Shown here piece after piece: positions 32,209 through 43,991 of a stretch of 64,000 bases of DNA (positions are counted from its first letter, which is position 1; every line of letters starts with the position of its first letter). The notes under the pieces are model-generated. The model was given only the letters and a program-made list of their open reading frames with translations. It was not told the DNA's origin and did no database searches. The stretch comes from Saccharina japonica (Eukaryota; Sar; Phaeophyceae; Laminariales; Laminariaceae), in contig MEHQ01001678.1 in assembly GCA_008828725.1 (NCBI GenBank), forward strand, positions 194,186 through 258,185, given 5' to 3'. The position numbers were made by a program, and so were the translations under genes.

Positions 32209-34633
32209 ATGAGTACCCCCCCTCCCCCTCCCGCCCTCTGAGGTTTCACAGTCAACTTTGTGTACGCACCCATGAATGGGTCAAGGTTAGCCCGCTGTTT
32301 TTAACCTGTAGAGCAAACCACTTTTTCACAACGAGGAAAGTTTCAACCGGAGTCTCCTAGAACCTAGGCCTGCTCTACGAGTACATTGTTTTGGTTTGAG
32401 GGTAGGTCCGATACCTGGGGTCGACTGGGTCAAGAGGAAAACGCATTTTACACAACCACCCAAAAGCTGTTTTTTGTTTTGCGAATGCGGGGTATTTGTG
32501 CTGTTGGTACATGGAATATTGCACCCTACCGCTGACTGCCTAGACGGCGTCGAACACAACCGCTGTACGTTCGATTGTGGCCTGGTTGTGTCCAACGACC
32601 TGTGCTGTATGTGGTGGTACCGCGAAGCAAAGTAGATGCACTATAATTTGTGCTTACCTATGCTGCGCGCGAGCCATAAAAACGTACCACAGCCGATAGT
32701 GTAGCGCTTGAATCCTGGGCCTCTTAGAGCTTTACTATTAATATATACACATACACTGTGCTTTGTGGAACCCGTTTTCGCTCGCGCTTGCACGCGTTGC
32801 TTGTCCGCGCTTGCACGCGTTGCTTGTTCGCGCTTGCACGCGTTGCTTGTCCATGTGTTCACGTTAAAGCGGCCGAGGGGGGGAGGGGGGAGGGGGGTAT
32901 TTTGGTTTGGTTGGTGTCATTGCGCGTTGTAAAAACACGGCGCAGGTGAGGCAGGTGGGACATTCTTTGATGTCACACTGACATTCATTGATGCCACCGA
33001 CATTGATTGATGCGACTGACATTCATTGATGCCACTGCAGCAAGTTCCCCCCCCCCCCAAGTGTTACGTATCGCGGTGCCAATATCCTATTATATGAGTT
33101 GCCCCATACATGTGGGTTATCCTAGGTATTGGTTATCGTGTATATACCGCTTGAGACACAGCCCGCCCCGGGGAAGGTTAAATCTGGTAATCTGGGACCA
33201 TATTCTCTTCGGCCTGCCTAAGGGAGTACACGCGAAGGAAATTGCATCCTGAGTGGCAACACGTACATCGTCGCGAGTTTTACATTACAGTAGACTCATC
33301 GCTCGGCGCTTGCACCCTCCCCGTTGTCGAGAAAAAAAAAGCCTCTTGGAGAAACCCAATAAGCCGACAACCTCCGAGGGGGTGAATTCTTAATATTATT
33401 ATCTATCGTGCGTGTTGTACGGTCCCTCTTTGTGTGTGTACGGTGACGTGCACATCATGCACATCATGCACGTGATGTCATGCCCATGGCATGCCCTAGG
33501 GCGGACGGTCCCTTCGCGACCAAGAATTGGACACTCTGCGGAACGCGGTACACGGGACATAGCAGACCCAGCGTATTCTGCAGCGGAAAGTTTTCTCCAA
33601 CGCCTCAAGGCTTGACGTTTCGCGGTAGGCAGACGCCACATATTTTAGGTGAGGAGATACAGTAGACCCTGCAACATGGTGGCAGCAAGTCAAACCGTTG
33701 CTGTCATACCGTATTTTCGGAACGCAGACCAAACATCAAATCGTCAATCATCCTTGTTGGCAGTTTTTAAACACGTCTCACACATCACTTAAACACACAC
33801 ACACGCCACTTAAACGCACACATATTACTTAAGCGCACACACATCACTTAAACGCACACACACACGCGGCTAATCCGCCATCGGCTTACTGGATTTCTCC
33901 GACCCCTGCTTACTGTCCCCTTGCTTCGGAAAGTATCTCTGGCTCTTCGCCTGGTACGCGATCGGCCGACCGTGGTGCAAAACTCCGTTCAAACTGCAAC
34001 CTCTCGTCTCTGGCGGAACCCTATGCGCTTGTCGGCTACAGGTATAAACTTTCATGCTACAGCCTGTGATTGGGCACAGAGTAATATTCACAGTGGTGCA
34101 GTGGGACGGTTGCGACTGTGGCGATGACTATTGAAATAAACAACTATTTAATAGTTACAAAGAAAGGCGTGAATAAAAGAACAGAAGAAATTACGTGTTA
34201 AATATGTACATTTGGTTTTTGACGAAGTTTAATCGTTCCTTTCCTAGCCGTTACTGTGGAAGTTACTGCAGTGCCTGGAAGACTCAACGTACGCCCGGAA
34301 CGACACCGATGACGCGGAGTTGGCACATAGATGCTGAGTAGGGGATTGTAAGAGTTGGGCGGAAGAAGAAGAAGAGTAAATTATTGTTTTTTTCTGTCTA
34401 TTAACAGAGTGGGGAAGGAAATGAGTTTGTTTTGGGATTATTGTTTTGGGATTTCGTAGGCCGGCCGTTGCGAAGCATCTTTAGGCGTGGGGTGTATCGG
34501 TCTTTTCGCGAAGAAGGGGAGCACAGTTTGGACGAATTCATCACTTGGCTAGATTTGGTTGAAAGGCACAAGCGCATGTCACATGTCACCTTTTTCGGAT
34601 TTGAGTCGTGACACGTCGGCGAGGAGTCGGTAA
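32209..34633. other. No gene recognised; several small tandem repeats
   Basis: 32774-32851 is three 24-bp units CGCGCTTGCACGCGTTGCTT plus four bases. 33785-33868 is about four 20-bp units with CACTTAAACGCACACA. Short frames across 32396-32635, 33400-33740 and 33870-34130 occur on both strands without splice or domain support. Confidence 0.45.
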
Positions 34634-34850
34634 GGGCCCATACTAACGAGTATAAAATTAATTCAATATGGAAAAATAAAATTCTAATTCGCTTTTCATT
34701 GGTCAACACACGCACCCGCACCAAAGATTAGGATCTTGGGGTATAATCTTGGGTGGTGGTGCGGGTTCTGACCAATGAAAAGCGGATTATTATTATTATT
34801 ATTATTTTTTTTCCAGATTGAATTTTGTTTTTCGGCGTTAAAACGGGCCC
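34634..34850. mobile_element. PIF/Harbinger-like MITE with TAA target
   Basis: A 217-bp hairpin: GGGCCC ends, flanked by TAA at 34631-34633 and 34851-34853. The arms match over most of their length (for example TTCGCTTTTCATTGGTCA and its inverted copy, and GGTGCGGGT). A 3-bp TWA target is the Harbinger signature. Confidence 0.72.
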
Positions 34851-34853
34851 TAA

Positions 34854-35681
34854 AGGCAGTCATAAGAGGGACTGCATTACTATTGGTCTACTTTTGTCGA
34901 GTATTCACGTATGATTGATAGTAGGTATATGTGAATGGTGTTATGACTGAAATAAGAGCTGCGCATTGTCAGATAGATGGCGAATGGAACAATAATAATA
35001 CTACAGTAGAAAGACAGGACGCGAAAGCTTTGACTCTACAGTATAGTATACTGGTAGGCCATACGCCGGCAAGACGGCAACAAGAAACGGCCCATCGTTT
35101 GACCACCGCCCCCCCCCCCCCCCCCCCCCCCCCCCCGTTCTCTGCTCGGCTCGATCCTCGCAATCTCGGTATTGGTACGAGTAGCAGTATATAGTCCACT
35201 ACGGAGTACGAGGTACCAGGTATAGGACAGCAGTGTTTCCCCTGCCAGTGGCGCTATACAGGGTCTCTCCATCTGCCCGCTTTAAAGATTACGCTTCTAC
35301 GCCCTTTCATCCTTGCACCCTGTGTGCGTGTGTTCTTCACATTAAACCGTCCTTTCTACCCGTCGACATCCAGCACACCCAGTGTCTGTGCCGACTCTTC
35401 ATCCTAAAGAGATACCAGTTCTTCTGTGGTCACAAAACTATGACACAGAGATACTACTTACGCTGCTGCTGCAGTGCAGTAAGCAGACCAGCAGACAATG
35501 CAATGCCATATGCGGCGGAGGCACCCCCACTGCCCTGTACTGGTGTATACTACTCACTACTGAAAGAAGCCCAGCCATTTCAGCCATTTGCTACTATTAT
35601 TAATCATTACTAAAGTCAATTACTATTAATGGTACTATGGTAGGTAGATATTTCTATTATTGTAAGCGCTAAGAATCGGAG
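34854..35681. other. No gene seen; poly-C and R4 copy c
   Basis: 35109-35136 is a 28-nt C run. 35325-35515 is R4 copy c (TTTCTACCCGTCGACATCCA, ACACCCAGTGTCTGTGCCGA, CAGACAATGCAATGCC). No coding region supported. Confidence 0.6.
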
Positions 35682-36012
35682 TTTTTTTGTTTTTTTTGTT
35701 GTCCATCCCATTTATTATCTTCGCTCTTTTTTTCTCTCTCCCTCTTTAGTGGTAACTCAGATCCGGGGTCACTAAGTAGGCTCTTCTCCCCCCTCCCCAC
35801 TACGGTACGTGCCTTGCATTTTTATCGCAAGAAGATTTCAGCATTTCCTTCCCTCGTCGACTTGCGTCGGATTCCGCCTACCCACGCCACGAAGGCGCTC
35901 TCAGCAATTGGTTCCTTTTTATTTTTTCAAATAAAAGTCAAACTCTCACCACGGTGGGATTTGAATCCGGGTGCCAATGCTAGTAGCCTTTAAAGCTGAC
36001 CACTAGTCTTCA
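35682..36012 (-). mobile_element. tRNA-headed SINE, copy S5
   Basis: T-rich tail at left, body GTAACTCAGATCCGGGGTCA, then a head with GGGATTTGAATCC (B box, reverse) and GACCACTAGTCT (A-box region). The last bases of the head are replaced by the palindromic block at 36010-36117. Confidence 0.88.
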
Positions 36013-36117
36013 ACGATCACATTTTATGACCGTTCAACGATCCTTTTTTGCGATCGTTGCGATCGTTGAACGATCACATCACAAATGTGAAATGTGATCG
36101 TTCAACGATCCTTTTTT
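36010..36117. repeat. ATCGTTCAACGATC palindromic block
   Basis: Four or more inverted copies of GATCGTTCAACGATC / CGATCGTTGAACGATC are packed in about 108 bp. The block sits where S5 should read CTACCGGGGCGACC; after it the sequence resumes with CGACCGG, so it behaves like an insertion into the SINE end. Confidence 0.7.
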
Positions 36118-36142
36118 CGACCGGCATTTAAAATGAAGGTCC

Positions 36143-36224
36143 CGTCGACGATGAGATTCGAACTCACGCGGGCAAAGCCCAACGGCTTAGCAGGCCGTCA
36201 CCTTAACCACTCGGCCACGTCGAC
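36143..36224 (-). tRNA. tRNA-Ser (anticodon GCU)
   Basis: Read on the minus strand it starts GTCGACGTGGCCGAGTGGTT. It has a 7-bp acceptor stem (GTCGACG/CGTCGAC), a D arm, an ACGGC-CTGCTAA-GCCGT anticodon arm with GCT, a long variable arm (GGGC-TTT-GCCC) and a T arm with TTCGAAT. The long variable arm and discriminator G are those of a serine tRNA. No intron; CCA is not encoded. A TTTT pol III terminator follows within about 10 bases. It would read AGC and AGU codons. It looks intact and is the clearest host gene of the window. Confidence 0.95.
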
Positions 36225-38196
36225 GTGTCCTTTTGACTTGTAGTACGATAAATCTTATGCATATATTCCAAGTACACACATACATATAATACGTATTAAT
36301 AGCTGGAATATATGCCGCCTTTAGGTGTCTTGTTTTTTGCCAGACTAGACTAGCCTAGGCTAAATAACTGCTCTCGTTCCACGCGCGACAAGACCAGCAT
36401 CGGCGACATAATGGTAGGCGGCCATCACCGCCCCGCCACCCCACACTATACATCCCATCTATTTTTCCCTCTCTGGTGTCGGTTGCGGTTACGTCCTTCG
36501 TCACCACACCGCCGGTCGCGGTGCCTGATTAACCCAACACTCAACGCACAGCTGCCGCAACAAGCAGCAGCAGCAGCAGCAGAAAGAGCACACCTGATAG
36601 ACTACAGTATACCATTTGCGGAAACACGTTTCGTAATAATAGTGGTGCTTGTGCAATCGAATACGCAAGATGATGATGGTGAGTTCTCGGCGCGGGCAGG
36701 GGCGAAGAGTCACCATGAAACAACGTTTTACATTTTACGTTTTTTCGACGAAACGTGATGGAAACCGACATCCGTACCGACTACTTTTCCGGTTTCAGTT
36801 CGGTTTTGAAACTTGAAAAGAGACCGTTTGTTTCAGACAAATTTCGGTTCAAACGGAATTCGACAAGCTAATTACAGTCAATATTCGGTTTCTCGTGGTT
36901 TTGCACCCCCCCCCCCACAAAAAACACCAAACAAACGCTGCAAATACCACTGGACACCATCGAAAACAATGACAATATATGTCACTGGGATTCGGGTCGA
37001 TAATTCGATAAACTTGGCATTTACAGTAGTGCTGCCTTGAGTCATTTGTGACGAACGAAAACAATCACGATTCGCCACAAAATATCACGAAAAAAAGTGA
37101 CATCCACAGCAGCAGGAGGAGTGAATATTATAAAAGCACTTGAAGTATACCGGTGTATAGGCGTCGTGTCACGATTTTGACACAAGTTGTTTATTAATAG
37201 TCGTTTTTTTTTGTGACGAATCGTGACAGTGGCATTATATTTCCAAAGGGCTTTACTGGCACGACTCAAGACAAGACAAGACAATATGACTATGACACGA
37301 TTCGCGATTACGACAAGTTTTGCGTCACAACTCGTGACTTGTGTGTGTATGTTTTTTTTTAATACTTGTGTTCAGTACAAGCAAGTTTTGTGTCGCAACT
37401 TGGGCCTGGTATTTTCTTCATCACGAACGGTTGCGCTAGGATCTGAACGGACGTGCCCTATGTGCAGGAGCAACCGGCGAAACGTTGTGTGCAGGATGCC
37501 GGTTTTAATTGGGGAGGCTGGCCTTTTGGGTCGCATGTTGTTTTGGAAAAACGCCATCAAAACACGTGGCGGAGCCGCGTGGCTGCCCCTGCCGACCTCG
37601 TGCCTCCCAAAGGGTTTGGTTTCGGGTTCGGGTTAGGGTTAGGGTTTGGTTTAGGGTTAGGATTAGGGTTATATCTGGGGTTGGCTTGGTCTGGATCGAC
37701 GGGCAAGGTAGAAATTGACCACACACAGCCTCTGCTCTGCACAAAACTTTTCGCCGGTTGTTCTTGCACATAGGGCGCGCCATCAGAACGGCACCTGATC
37801 TGCAGCACGAAACACACCTGCGAGGTGTAGGTACATACCCTCATTCCCTCAATTTCGTTTCCAGACGATACGCGTTTGTTTTTGTACCTCAAAACCACCT
37901 CGAAGGCACCGCAATACAACACCCAATGCGACACATCACTTGCAGTACGCAGTACGCAGTGCACAGCAGTCACTGCATTCAGAATAATATCGATCGATGC
38001 CCATTTTAACTGCCAGGGAAATCAGCCAGTACGTTCCCAAAACAAACGGAAACGAACGATGTATCACCCCAGGAACGCCAATTTTCAAACGTCCGGGCCA
38101 CCTTTGCCGGGTTGTTTTTGGTTTTTAAACTGACCAGAAAGTTAAACTTTGATTGTTTCGTTTGCCCCCCTTCTATTTCGGTTTCCACCGCTTTCA
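36225..38196. other. No firm gene; interstitial telomere-like repeat inside
   Basis: A plus-strand piece at about 36370-36412 (CSRSTRDKTSIGDIM before GTAGGC) and a frame at 36590-36760 look faintly coding-like but have no partner exons. 36550-36590 is a CAG run. 37180-37400 has repeated TCGTGAC/GTCACGA words. Confidence 0.4.
37453..37778. repeat. Inverted repeat pair around a TTAGGG-type tract
   Basis: 37453-37503 (CCTATGTGCAGGAGCAACCG...) is repeated inverted at 37735-37778 (minus strand CCTATGTGCAAGAACAACCG). Between them 37616-37672 is a run of hexamers: TTCGGG, TTAGGG, TTTGGT, TTAGGA. It resembles a degenerate interstitial telomere repeat caught inside an inverted pair. Confidence 0.7.
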
Positions 38197-38380
38197 TTTT
38201 TTTTTTTTTTGTCCATCCTATTCATTATCTTCGCCCTTCTTTTTTCTCTCCCTCTTTAGTCGTAACTCAGATCCGGGGTCACTAAGTAGGCTCTTCTCCC
38301 CCCTCCCCACCACGGTACGCGCCTTGTATTTTTATCGCGAGAAGATTTCAGCACTTTCTTCCCTGGTCGACTTGCGTCGG
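38197..38380 (-). mobile_element. tRNA-headed SINE, copy S6 (head missing)
   Basis: T-run tail and the whole body to GTCGACTTGCGTCGG, after which the sequence diverges. The tRNA head and the part next to it are absent, so the copy is truncated at its 5' side. Confidence 0.8.
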
Positions 38381-39278
38381 ACGTCGACTGTTATTACGTG
38401 TGTTCGTTGTCGACTATCTCTACTACTAATAGTGTTGGATATGGTACCATACCCTTTCGATATATCGAAAGTTAGAAACAATCGAACGTGTTTGCTTCGG
38501 CATGTACCATCCATCCTCTGGCATCCCCGTTTTTTTATTTTATTTTATTTTTTAATCTTTTTATGCAGATAGTGAAGTAAGTATTTCAATCTATTCTAAT
38601 ATCGAGATCGTATCGATTGTGTTATTGGTTCATCGGTTGTTACTCGATATCCAACCGTAATAACAGCGATACCCAACACTAACAGCGATGTCCAATACCA
38701 ACAGCGATGTCCAATACATAACAGCAGATGTCCAATACCAACAGCAGTAGTTACCGTCCACGGCTGGGCAGACCACCAGTGACACCCGAGGCGGCGGAAT
38801 CGGCGGATTTTCGCGGAGGAGCGGACCCTACGGTGCGGAAATTGAGGGGCTTGTTGTGGCTTGTTGAGGCTGCGACGATATATGCCACGAAGAAGCTCGA
38901 CTAGGCGAGGCGACAACCGGACCTTTTGACGATCGGCTGAAAAATCGCACGGGAACGCTTCCTGTGCTTGAGTGGGGGTCGGTCGGTGGGGGAGTGGGTG
39001 GGTGGATGGGGTGGGTGGGTGGGCCGTATCCCTTTGACGGTCCAATATAGTTGGTAATTCTAGACGCCTAGGCATATCATATGTACGTCCCATAATACGT
39101 AACAGTATGCCTCGGGCGAGGGAGCTCGCTCGCTCAGCCAACCACGATACCTCCTCTCTTCAGAATCGCTCCAGAAAGGCTTCAGAATCGCATGAGAAGG
39201 TTACGTACAAACCAAGACTGATCAATGCCATGCAGTACGCATACCAATACTAATCGAGAGGTTATTGCGCCTTAACCA
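38381..39278. other. No gene recognised; 22-bp minisatellite
   Basis: 38655-38755 has about four units with AACAGCGATGTCCAATAC. A 181-aa minus frame across 38596-39141 runs through that minisatellite and a GGGT run at 38995-39025 and has no domain. Confidence 0.45.
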
Positions 39279-39495
39279 GAGGGGGGAGGGGGTGTACTCA
39301 TGTCGTGCACGGCCGTAGTCGTATGATCATAGACCCTCGCGTCTCTACAATGCCGGGACGGAGCACGTTGGGTTTTCACCAACCAGGCAGACATTGCTTG
39401 CACCAAGCGCGAAGCGCCGTCGGGTATTGGGCGAGTCGCATGGAGGGTGAGCTGCATCCTGCTAAGAACCGCCTCTGAAGAAGACTTGCATATGG
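39279..39495 (+). repeat. Dispersed repeat R3, single full copy
   Basis: Starts GGGGGGAGGGGGTGTACTCA and runs through TCGTGCACGGCCGTAGTCGT, GCAGACATTGCTTGCACCAA and GAGGGTGAGCTGCATCCTGC to CTTGCATATGGA. It defines the full unit (about 217 bp) and shows that the palindrome at 1-298 joins two truncated units. Confidence 0.88.
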
Positions 39496-39856
39496 ACGAC
39501 AGCTTCAATGAGTTAATTTAATTTCTGGTGTGGCCACTCCCTGAGACAGCAATGGGAGCACTATGTAACTGCCTCGCGGGTGCCTTACCATATACACACT
39601 ACGTGATGCGATCATTCCCCTTGTGCAGAGCAAAGGTTCTCCACCCCGCACAAATTATCTAACTCGACCGCCAGCTTTGGTGATCGCCAAAAAAAAAAAA
39701 CGGCACCCTGGTTGTCTAGCTCACGCAGTGAGAGGCGTGTTTTACAGCGTCGTTGCCAACCGACGCCAACCCAACCTATGTTTTCACACGTTTAGTTGAA
39801 CCGGAGCCGGAATAAACTCTGCGAAAATAAGTGCTTAAAGTAAACCATACCAGTTA

Positions 39857-40009
39857 CAGTACAGGACACCTAATAAGAAACAAGAAATCTGGTCCAGGCT
39901 GGGTTTCTTATTTTTTTAGGGTGCTTTCTACACTAACTTCAAGATAACGACTCTCGAATTTCGTATTTTCCTCTGAATCTCAGCCTGGCTTTCTTATTAC
40001 CCTGTACTG
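39857..40009. mobile_element. Tc1/mariner-like MITE, copy B
   Basis: 153 bp, ends CAGTACAGG...TAATAAGAAA and TTTCTTATTACCCTGTACTG, flanked by TA at 39855-39856 and 40010-40011. The interior matches copy A (989-1163). Confidence 0.78.
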
Positions 40010-40066
40010 TATTGGAGGGGCAACGCAACCAATGAAAAACCTTATGCTTGTCTCGCAACGTTAAGC

Positions 40067-40247
40067 GTGGCGACAAGGACGCGCCGAAAACAGATGGCAG
40101 AGATTGCCCTCGCCACCAGAGCAGGGCAAGCATGTAAAACGACCGAGCAGCAGTGGCAGAGTGTAACAGCGCGGTGCGCCCTTCAGTGGGGCTCGTGTCT
40201 GCCTTTTTCGGGCGAATACCGACCGTGTCACACGTGTGACAAGCAAG
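40067..40247 (+). CDS. Candidate coding exon, unrecognised
   Basis: A plus frame reads ATRTRRKQMAEIALATRAGQ, then a Trp/Cys-containing part ending YRPCHTCDKQ before a strong donor CAAG|GTAACA (40248). Codon choice is GC3-biased. The acceptor is unclear. The opposite strand also has an open frame. It begins soon after the Tc1-like MITE and I find no partner exon nearby. Confidence 0.25.
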
Positions 40248-40398
40248 GTAACACGCCCCCTTGCCCTCCGACGGTTTCCCTATTAATAACATTATTACCA
40301 GCTCTTTTGATCGACAGCGGGCGGTGCATCTATACTAAGTAGTTATTATTAAGCCAACGTGTTCGCGGTGTGCTCTCCCCCGTTGTACTGTAGTATTA

Positions 40399-40481
40399 CG
40401 GTAGACCATAGTAAATAGAACCTACGGTATATTTACATATTTTTCGTAATCACATTTGGTCCTATTTACTATGGTTCCCCA
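40399..40481. mobile_element. TA-flanked MITE family CGGGGG, copy 6 (short)
   Basis: CGGTAGACCATAGTAAATAG at left, GGTCCTATTTACTATGGTTC at right. At 83 bp it is the shortest copy and gives the uninterrupted GGTCCTATTTACTATGG used for comparison with copy 5. Confidence 0.7.
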
Positions 40482-42806
40482 TATTAATAGGAGAAAATCG
40501 ACTCGAACATTCCTCTCAGGGTGTGTCTTATCTCGCGTGTTTATTCGATACTACGAAGTATGCGGTATGCGGTAGATGGTTAGATGTAACGGGAAATGGT
40601 GGCGAGGCTAAGGGGGGGGTCGGCGAGAGACAGCGGCGATAGTATTATCGCAAAGGTAATGAGCTGGGCTACGAAGCACAGTGGCGATAATATACGAAAG
40701 GACCGGCTACGATAAGGCGATGGTGGCGCTGTAGGGCGGCTGCGACACTCCGCGTGCAGGGTGGCGGGGAGGGGGAGGGTACTCAAGTGTTACCGGCCTT
40801 ATTTGTTTGACCATTGACCACGCACCGCTTTCGAGACGGAGCGTGCAGGGTGGGGGGGGGCGGGGTAGTCAATTGCTTCTTGCCTTAGTATTTCGACAAA
40901 ATGGCATCGCATCTCTTTCGGGACCTGCCATTTTTGTGTGGATGATGGCATTCCGCTTAAGGCGAGGCCAGGGAAGGCACGGGTGGTGGTATCGGCAACC
41001 GCCGAAGTCGCTAGCGCTGGCGAAACTTGAAAGGGGGGTATGCCAATTAAAAGCCGTGTGCAGAGCGACGGTTGTCTTGGCGAAGTAACCATGATGCACC
41101 GAGTTCCGCATCTACCGCTCATGCCATCGATAAAATAAATCCCACTATATACCAGGTACGCACGGTTTGATGAGTGGTTGTACTGACATCCGCGGGAAAG
41201 GCGGTGCTGGTAGACGGAGGAGGCCAAAAACAAATATGAGCAAAAGCGGATAATTGATAATATAAAACGTTGTTGCCTATTTAGGCACGAAACAAACGTT
41301 GGCCGTCAGACACATCTACTTAGAGGTGGTATGACATTAAAGCCTAGAGGTGATATGCCATTCGCCGGATAAGCCCAAGAACCTGGGGAGGGGGGGGCGG
41401 GGGAGGTAAATTAGTACATTGTGCGACGAGCAGCGCGTTGGGAGGGGGGGTAAACCAAAGCCTATTACCCCATACATTTGGAAAGGAATTAGGAGGGCGG
41501 TAGGAGTGTTGGGCTTCGATGTTGCCCTGGACGGCCTGCAACAGGTTGTTTAGCAAAAGGACGAACAAAGGAATATGACAAAGTAGCCGGAATACTTGGG
41601 ATGCCTGTTCGTAGAAAGGGACCAGGGTTCAGGGCGAGGAATGGCTGAAGCCTCTGTTCACAGACGTTTCTATCGGGAGCCCCAGCCGGGTAAATGCAAA
41701 CGCTGCTCTTCGGATAAAACTGCTGTCGTATTATACGCCATGATGAGTAGTCCAACAGGGCCTTCCTGGTGTGCAAACCCGAAAGGAGATAGAGCGACAC
41801 GCGTGTGTCTGTCTCCCAGCAAGCTTATCAGAGTGCCACCGCGGGCAAGAGGAAACCCGCAGAGCAATTTTGTGCCACCCTTGGTGTGTTATTGCGTTGT
41901 GAGCTGACGATAACGACCAACAGGCTAGACGCGCTAAGCGTCCCCCCACGGGGCTGTCTGTCCTTATTGTTGGGTCGCGTTAGAGGCGTGGAAGAAATAT
42001 GTGCGGCGCTTTTAGGGAGTCGTAGCCAACGGGGGGCACCGGACGACTCGCTTGCGTAGGGGGGTTGTGTTGGTGTTTGGTAAAGAGGCTTGAGGTGGGG
42101 GGGATCTAGTTTAGGGTATTATTGCGTGCGTCTAGAGTACAGTGAGGTTTACTACCTGGTTCCGGTACTTGACATCTTCAGCGGCGTTAGTAGATGGGGG
42201 GGTAGCGTAGCCTATCAATCAGCCCAATAACTATCAATGAACCCTTCATGAACATCGCAAAATATATGCCCATTTCAGGTGTGGTAGTCTCTACGTTCGT
42301 GAAGGTACCGTGTACCCAAGGATCCACCCAATATTGCAGCATGCGACGAAAATCAGGGCGACACCCGGCGTGACTGCTGTGCTCGGCCGACTTCTCGCCA
42401 TTCTGTGCTCGATTCATCATATTTGACACCAATGGAACGAAGTGCAAAGGCGTAATGGGGGGGGGGGGGGGGGGGGGGGGGGTGGATGGGTCGACAGGTA
42501 CAGTTGCTGAGCGCTGCTCCAGAACCACGTATTTCGGTAACACGCGGGGACTCTGGGCACTTGGTTGCCGTGCTTTTAGACCAAGCCCAGTCGCCGACTG
42601 TCCCCTCTATCTGCTTGGTACTTGCCATCTTGTTGTGTAGCTCAGAAATCAACCCCGACCGATCGTTCCGGTAGCGTCTCACTTGATACCCCCCCGACAA
42701 CGCACGCAGGGCGTCTCTGGGGGTCGATTCCGGGGCAAGAAGGTGGCGTGCGTGCACACAGGTAGAGCCCTTGTTTACTCTGCGTAACGAGCTAACCGAG
42801 CCATTA
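40482..42806. other. No gene recognised; composition shifts to GC-rich
   Basis: From about 41 kb the TA words become rare. G runs occur at 40851-40863 and 42459-42482. Overlapping frames on both strands (40799-41233, 41489-42059, 42187-42832) have no domain or splice support. Confidence 0.4.
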
Positions 42807-42910
42807 CAGGGGGGCATCGTAAATATAACCATATATTGTTAGTAAACATCGGGAAGGATATAGGGTTTTGTGTGTGTTCCGTAGGTTATTTTTACAATGG
42901 TCCCCCGCAG
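42807..42910. mobile_element. TA-flanked MITE family CGGGGG, copy 7
   Basis: CAGGGGGGCATCGTAAATAT and TATTTTTACAATGGTCCCCC(GCAG), with TA on both sides. Interior as in copies 1 and 2. Confidence 0.75.
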
Positions 42911-43758
42911 TAGTCGAAAACATTAACACCCATGGCGGTTGTCCACCCTCCAATGGCTGCGAGGGTTGCTTAAACCATCCGCTCGACGCCGCCAACATGT
43001 CAAAAGCTTTAACCTTCGACAACGGATCGTGTTGCTTGGCCTCACTTTCGCACGACTCAGCGCCGACAATACTCCTGCATTTCGCGTCTCTTACGCCAGA
43101 AAGGTCTTTCCTGCTCACAGTTTTGCTATCGGTGAAGGGTGTTGTTTCAGAAAAAGTTTCGGTGAAAAATTCCTGTTGGACCGGTTTCGTCTGTATTATC
43201 TTCTCGTCGCAGGAGACGACAGTCGGGAGGCATGAAACCGAGCCATCGAGATGTTTGGCAGCGGAGGTCCAAACCGTAACCTTGGCGGTGAATATTTCCC
43301 CCTGGCCTACACGAGAGACGGGCGCCCGGTTTCACGCCTTCCGGTGGGGTTGTTGGGGTGCAACAAAGGCGGCGGCTGGGACTCGCTAGGGCAGAAAACG
43401 CGTGTGTGTGCACAATATCGAGACCTCGGGGCAGCCAGGCAAGTTAACATAACCTTCATATCTACGAGGTACGTCATCGCTCGGCTATCAGAATGTCCCA
43501 CCGTTGTCCCACCGTTGTCGCCAGTGCCTTCGACAATGATGGTGTGTCAGCCTAGAGAGGGCGTCACTCTGTCGGGCGGAAACAAAACTCTTGTTCGACT
43601 CCCCTGGGTGCGTGCACCGTGCATGTCGTTGAAGGTCGTACGTACGGCGGAAGATAAATTAATCCCACGCCAGGCCAGGCACCCTTAGGTCGGTTTGCGC
43701 TGGCTGTGTACACGGCGGCCAGTCGAGCGATCGGCCCCTCAAACTACCAGAGACGTCT

Positions 43759-43935
43759 ATGGGCATCCATCGCAGCATGAACGACATGTCTGGGTATGAT
43801 AGTAGCTTTGTGGGTTTCGAGGATCATTTGGATTACGTCTACGCCGACGCGACGGCAGGCCGACTTACACCGCAAGCCGGCTTGCACGGAGCGAGGGGGG
43901 ACAGTACAGGGAGTCCCTCGAGGCGGCTTGGGTAG
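43759..43935 (+). CDS. Small 58-codon ORF, unrecognised
   Basis: ATG at 43759 opens MGIHRSMNDMSGYDSSFVGF, followed by an acidic/aromatic EDHLDYVYADATAG stretch and a Gly/Arg/Ser-rich end; stop at 43933-43935. Composition is protein-like. After the stop the frame stays open with an acidic then RRPVAHPPRKRRK-type basic tail. It may be a small gene, an exon or part of a decayed element. No homology recognised. Confidence 0.25.
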   Translation: MGIHRSMNDMSGYDSSFVGFEDHLDYVYADATAGRLTPQAGLHGARGDSTGSPSRRLG

Positions 43936-43991
43936 GGGGCGGACGAAGAAGAGCACGAAGGCCGACGAGGCCGTAGTCGCCGCCCGGTAGC

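Noticed and set aside
37616-37672. A real telomere end
   Set aside because: Only nine degenerate hexamers, flanked on both sides by ordinary sequence.
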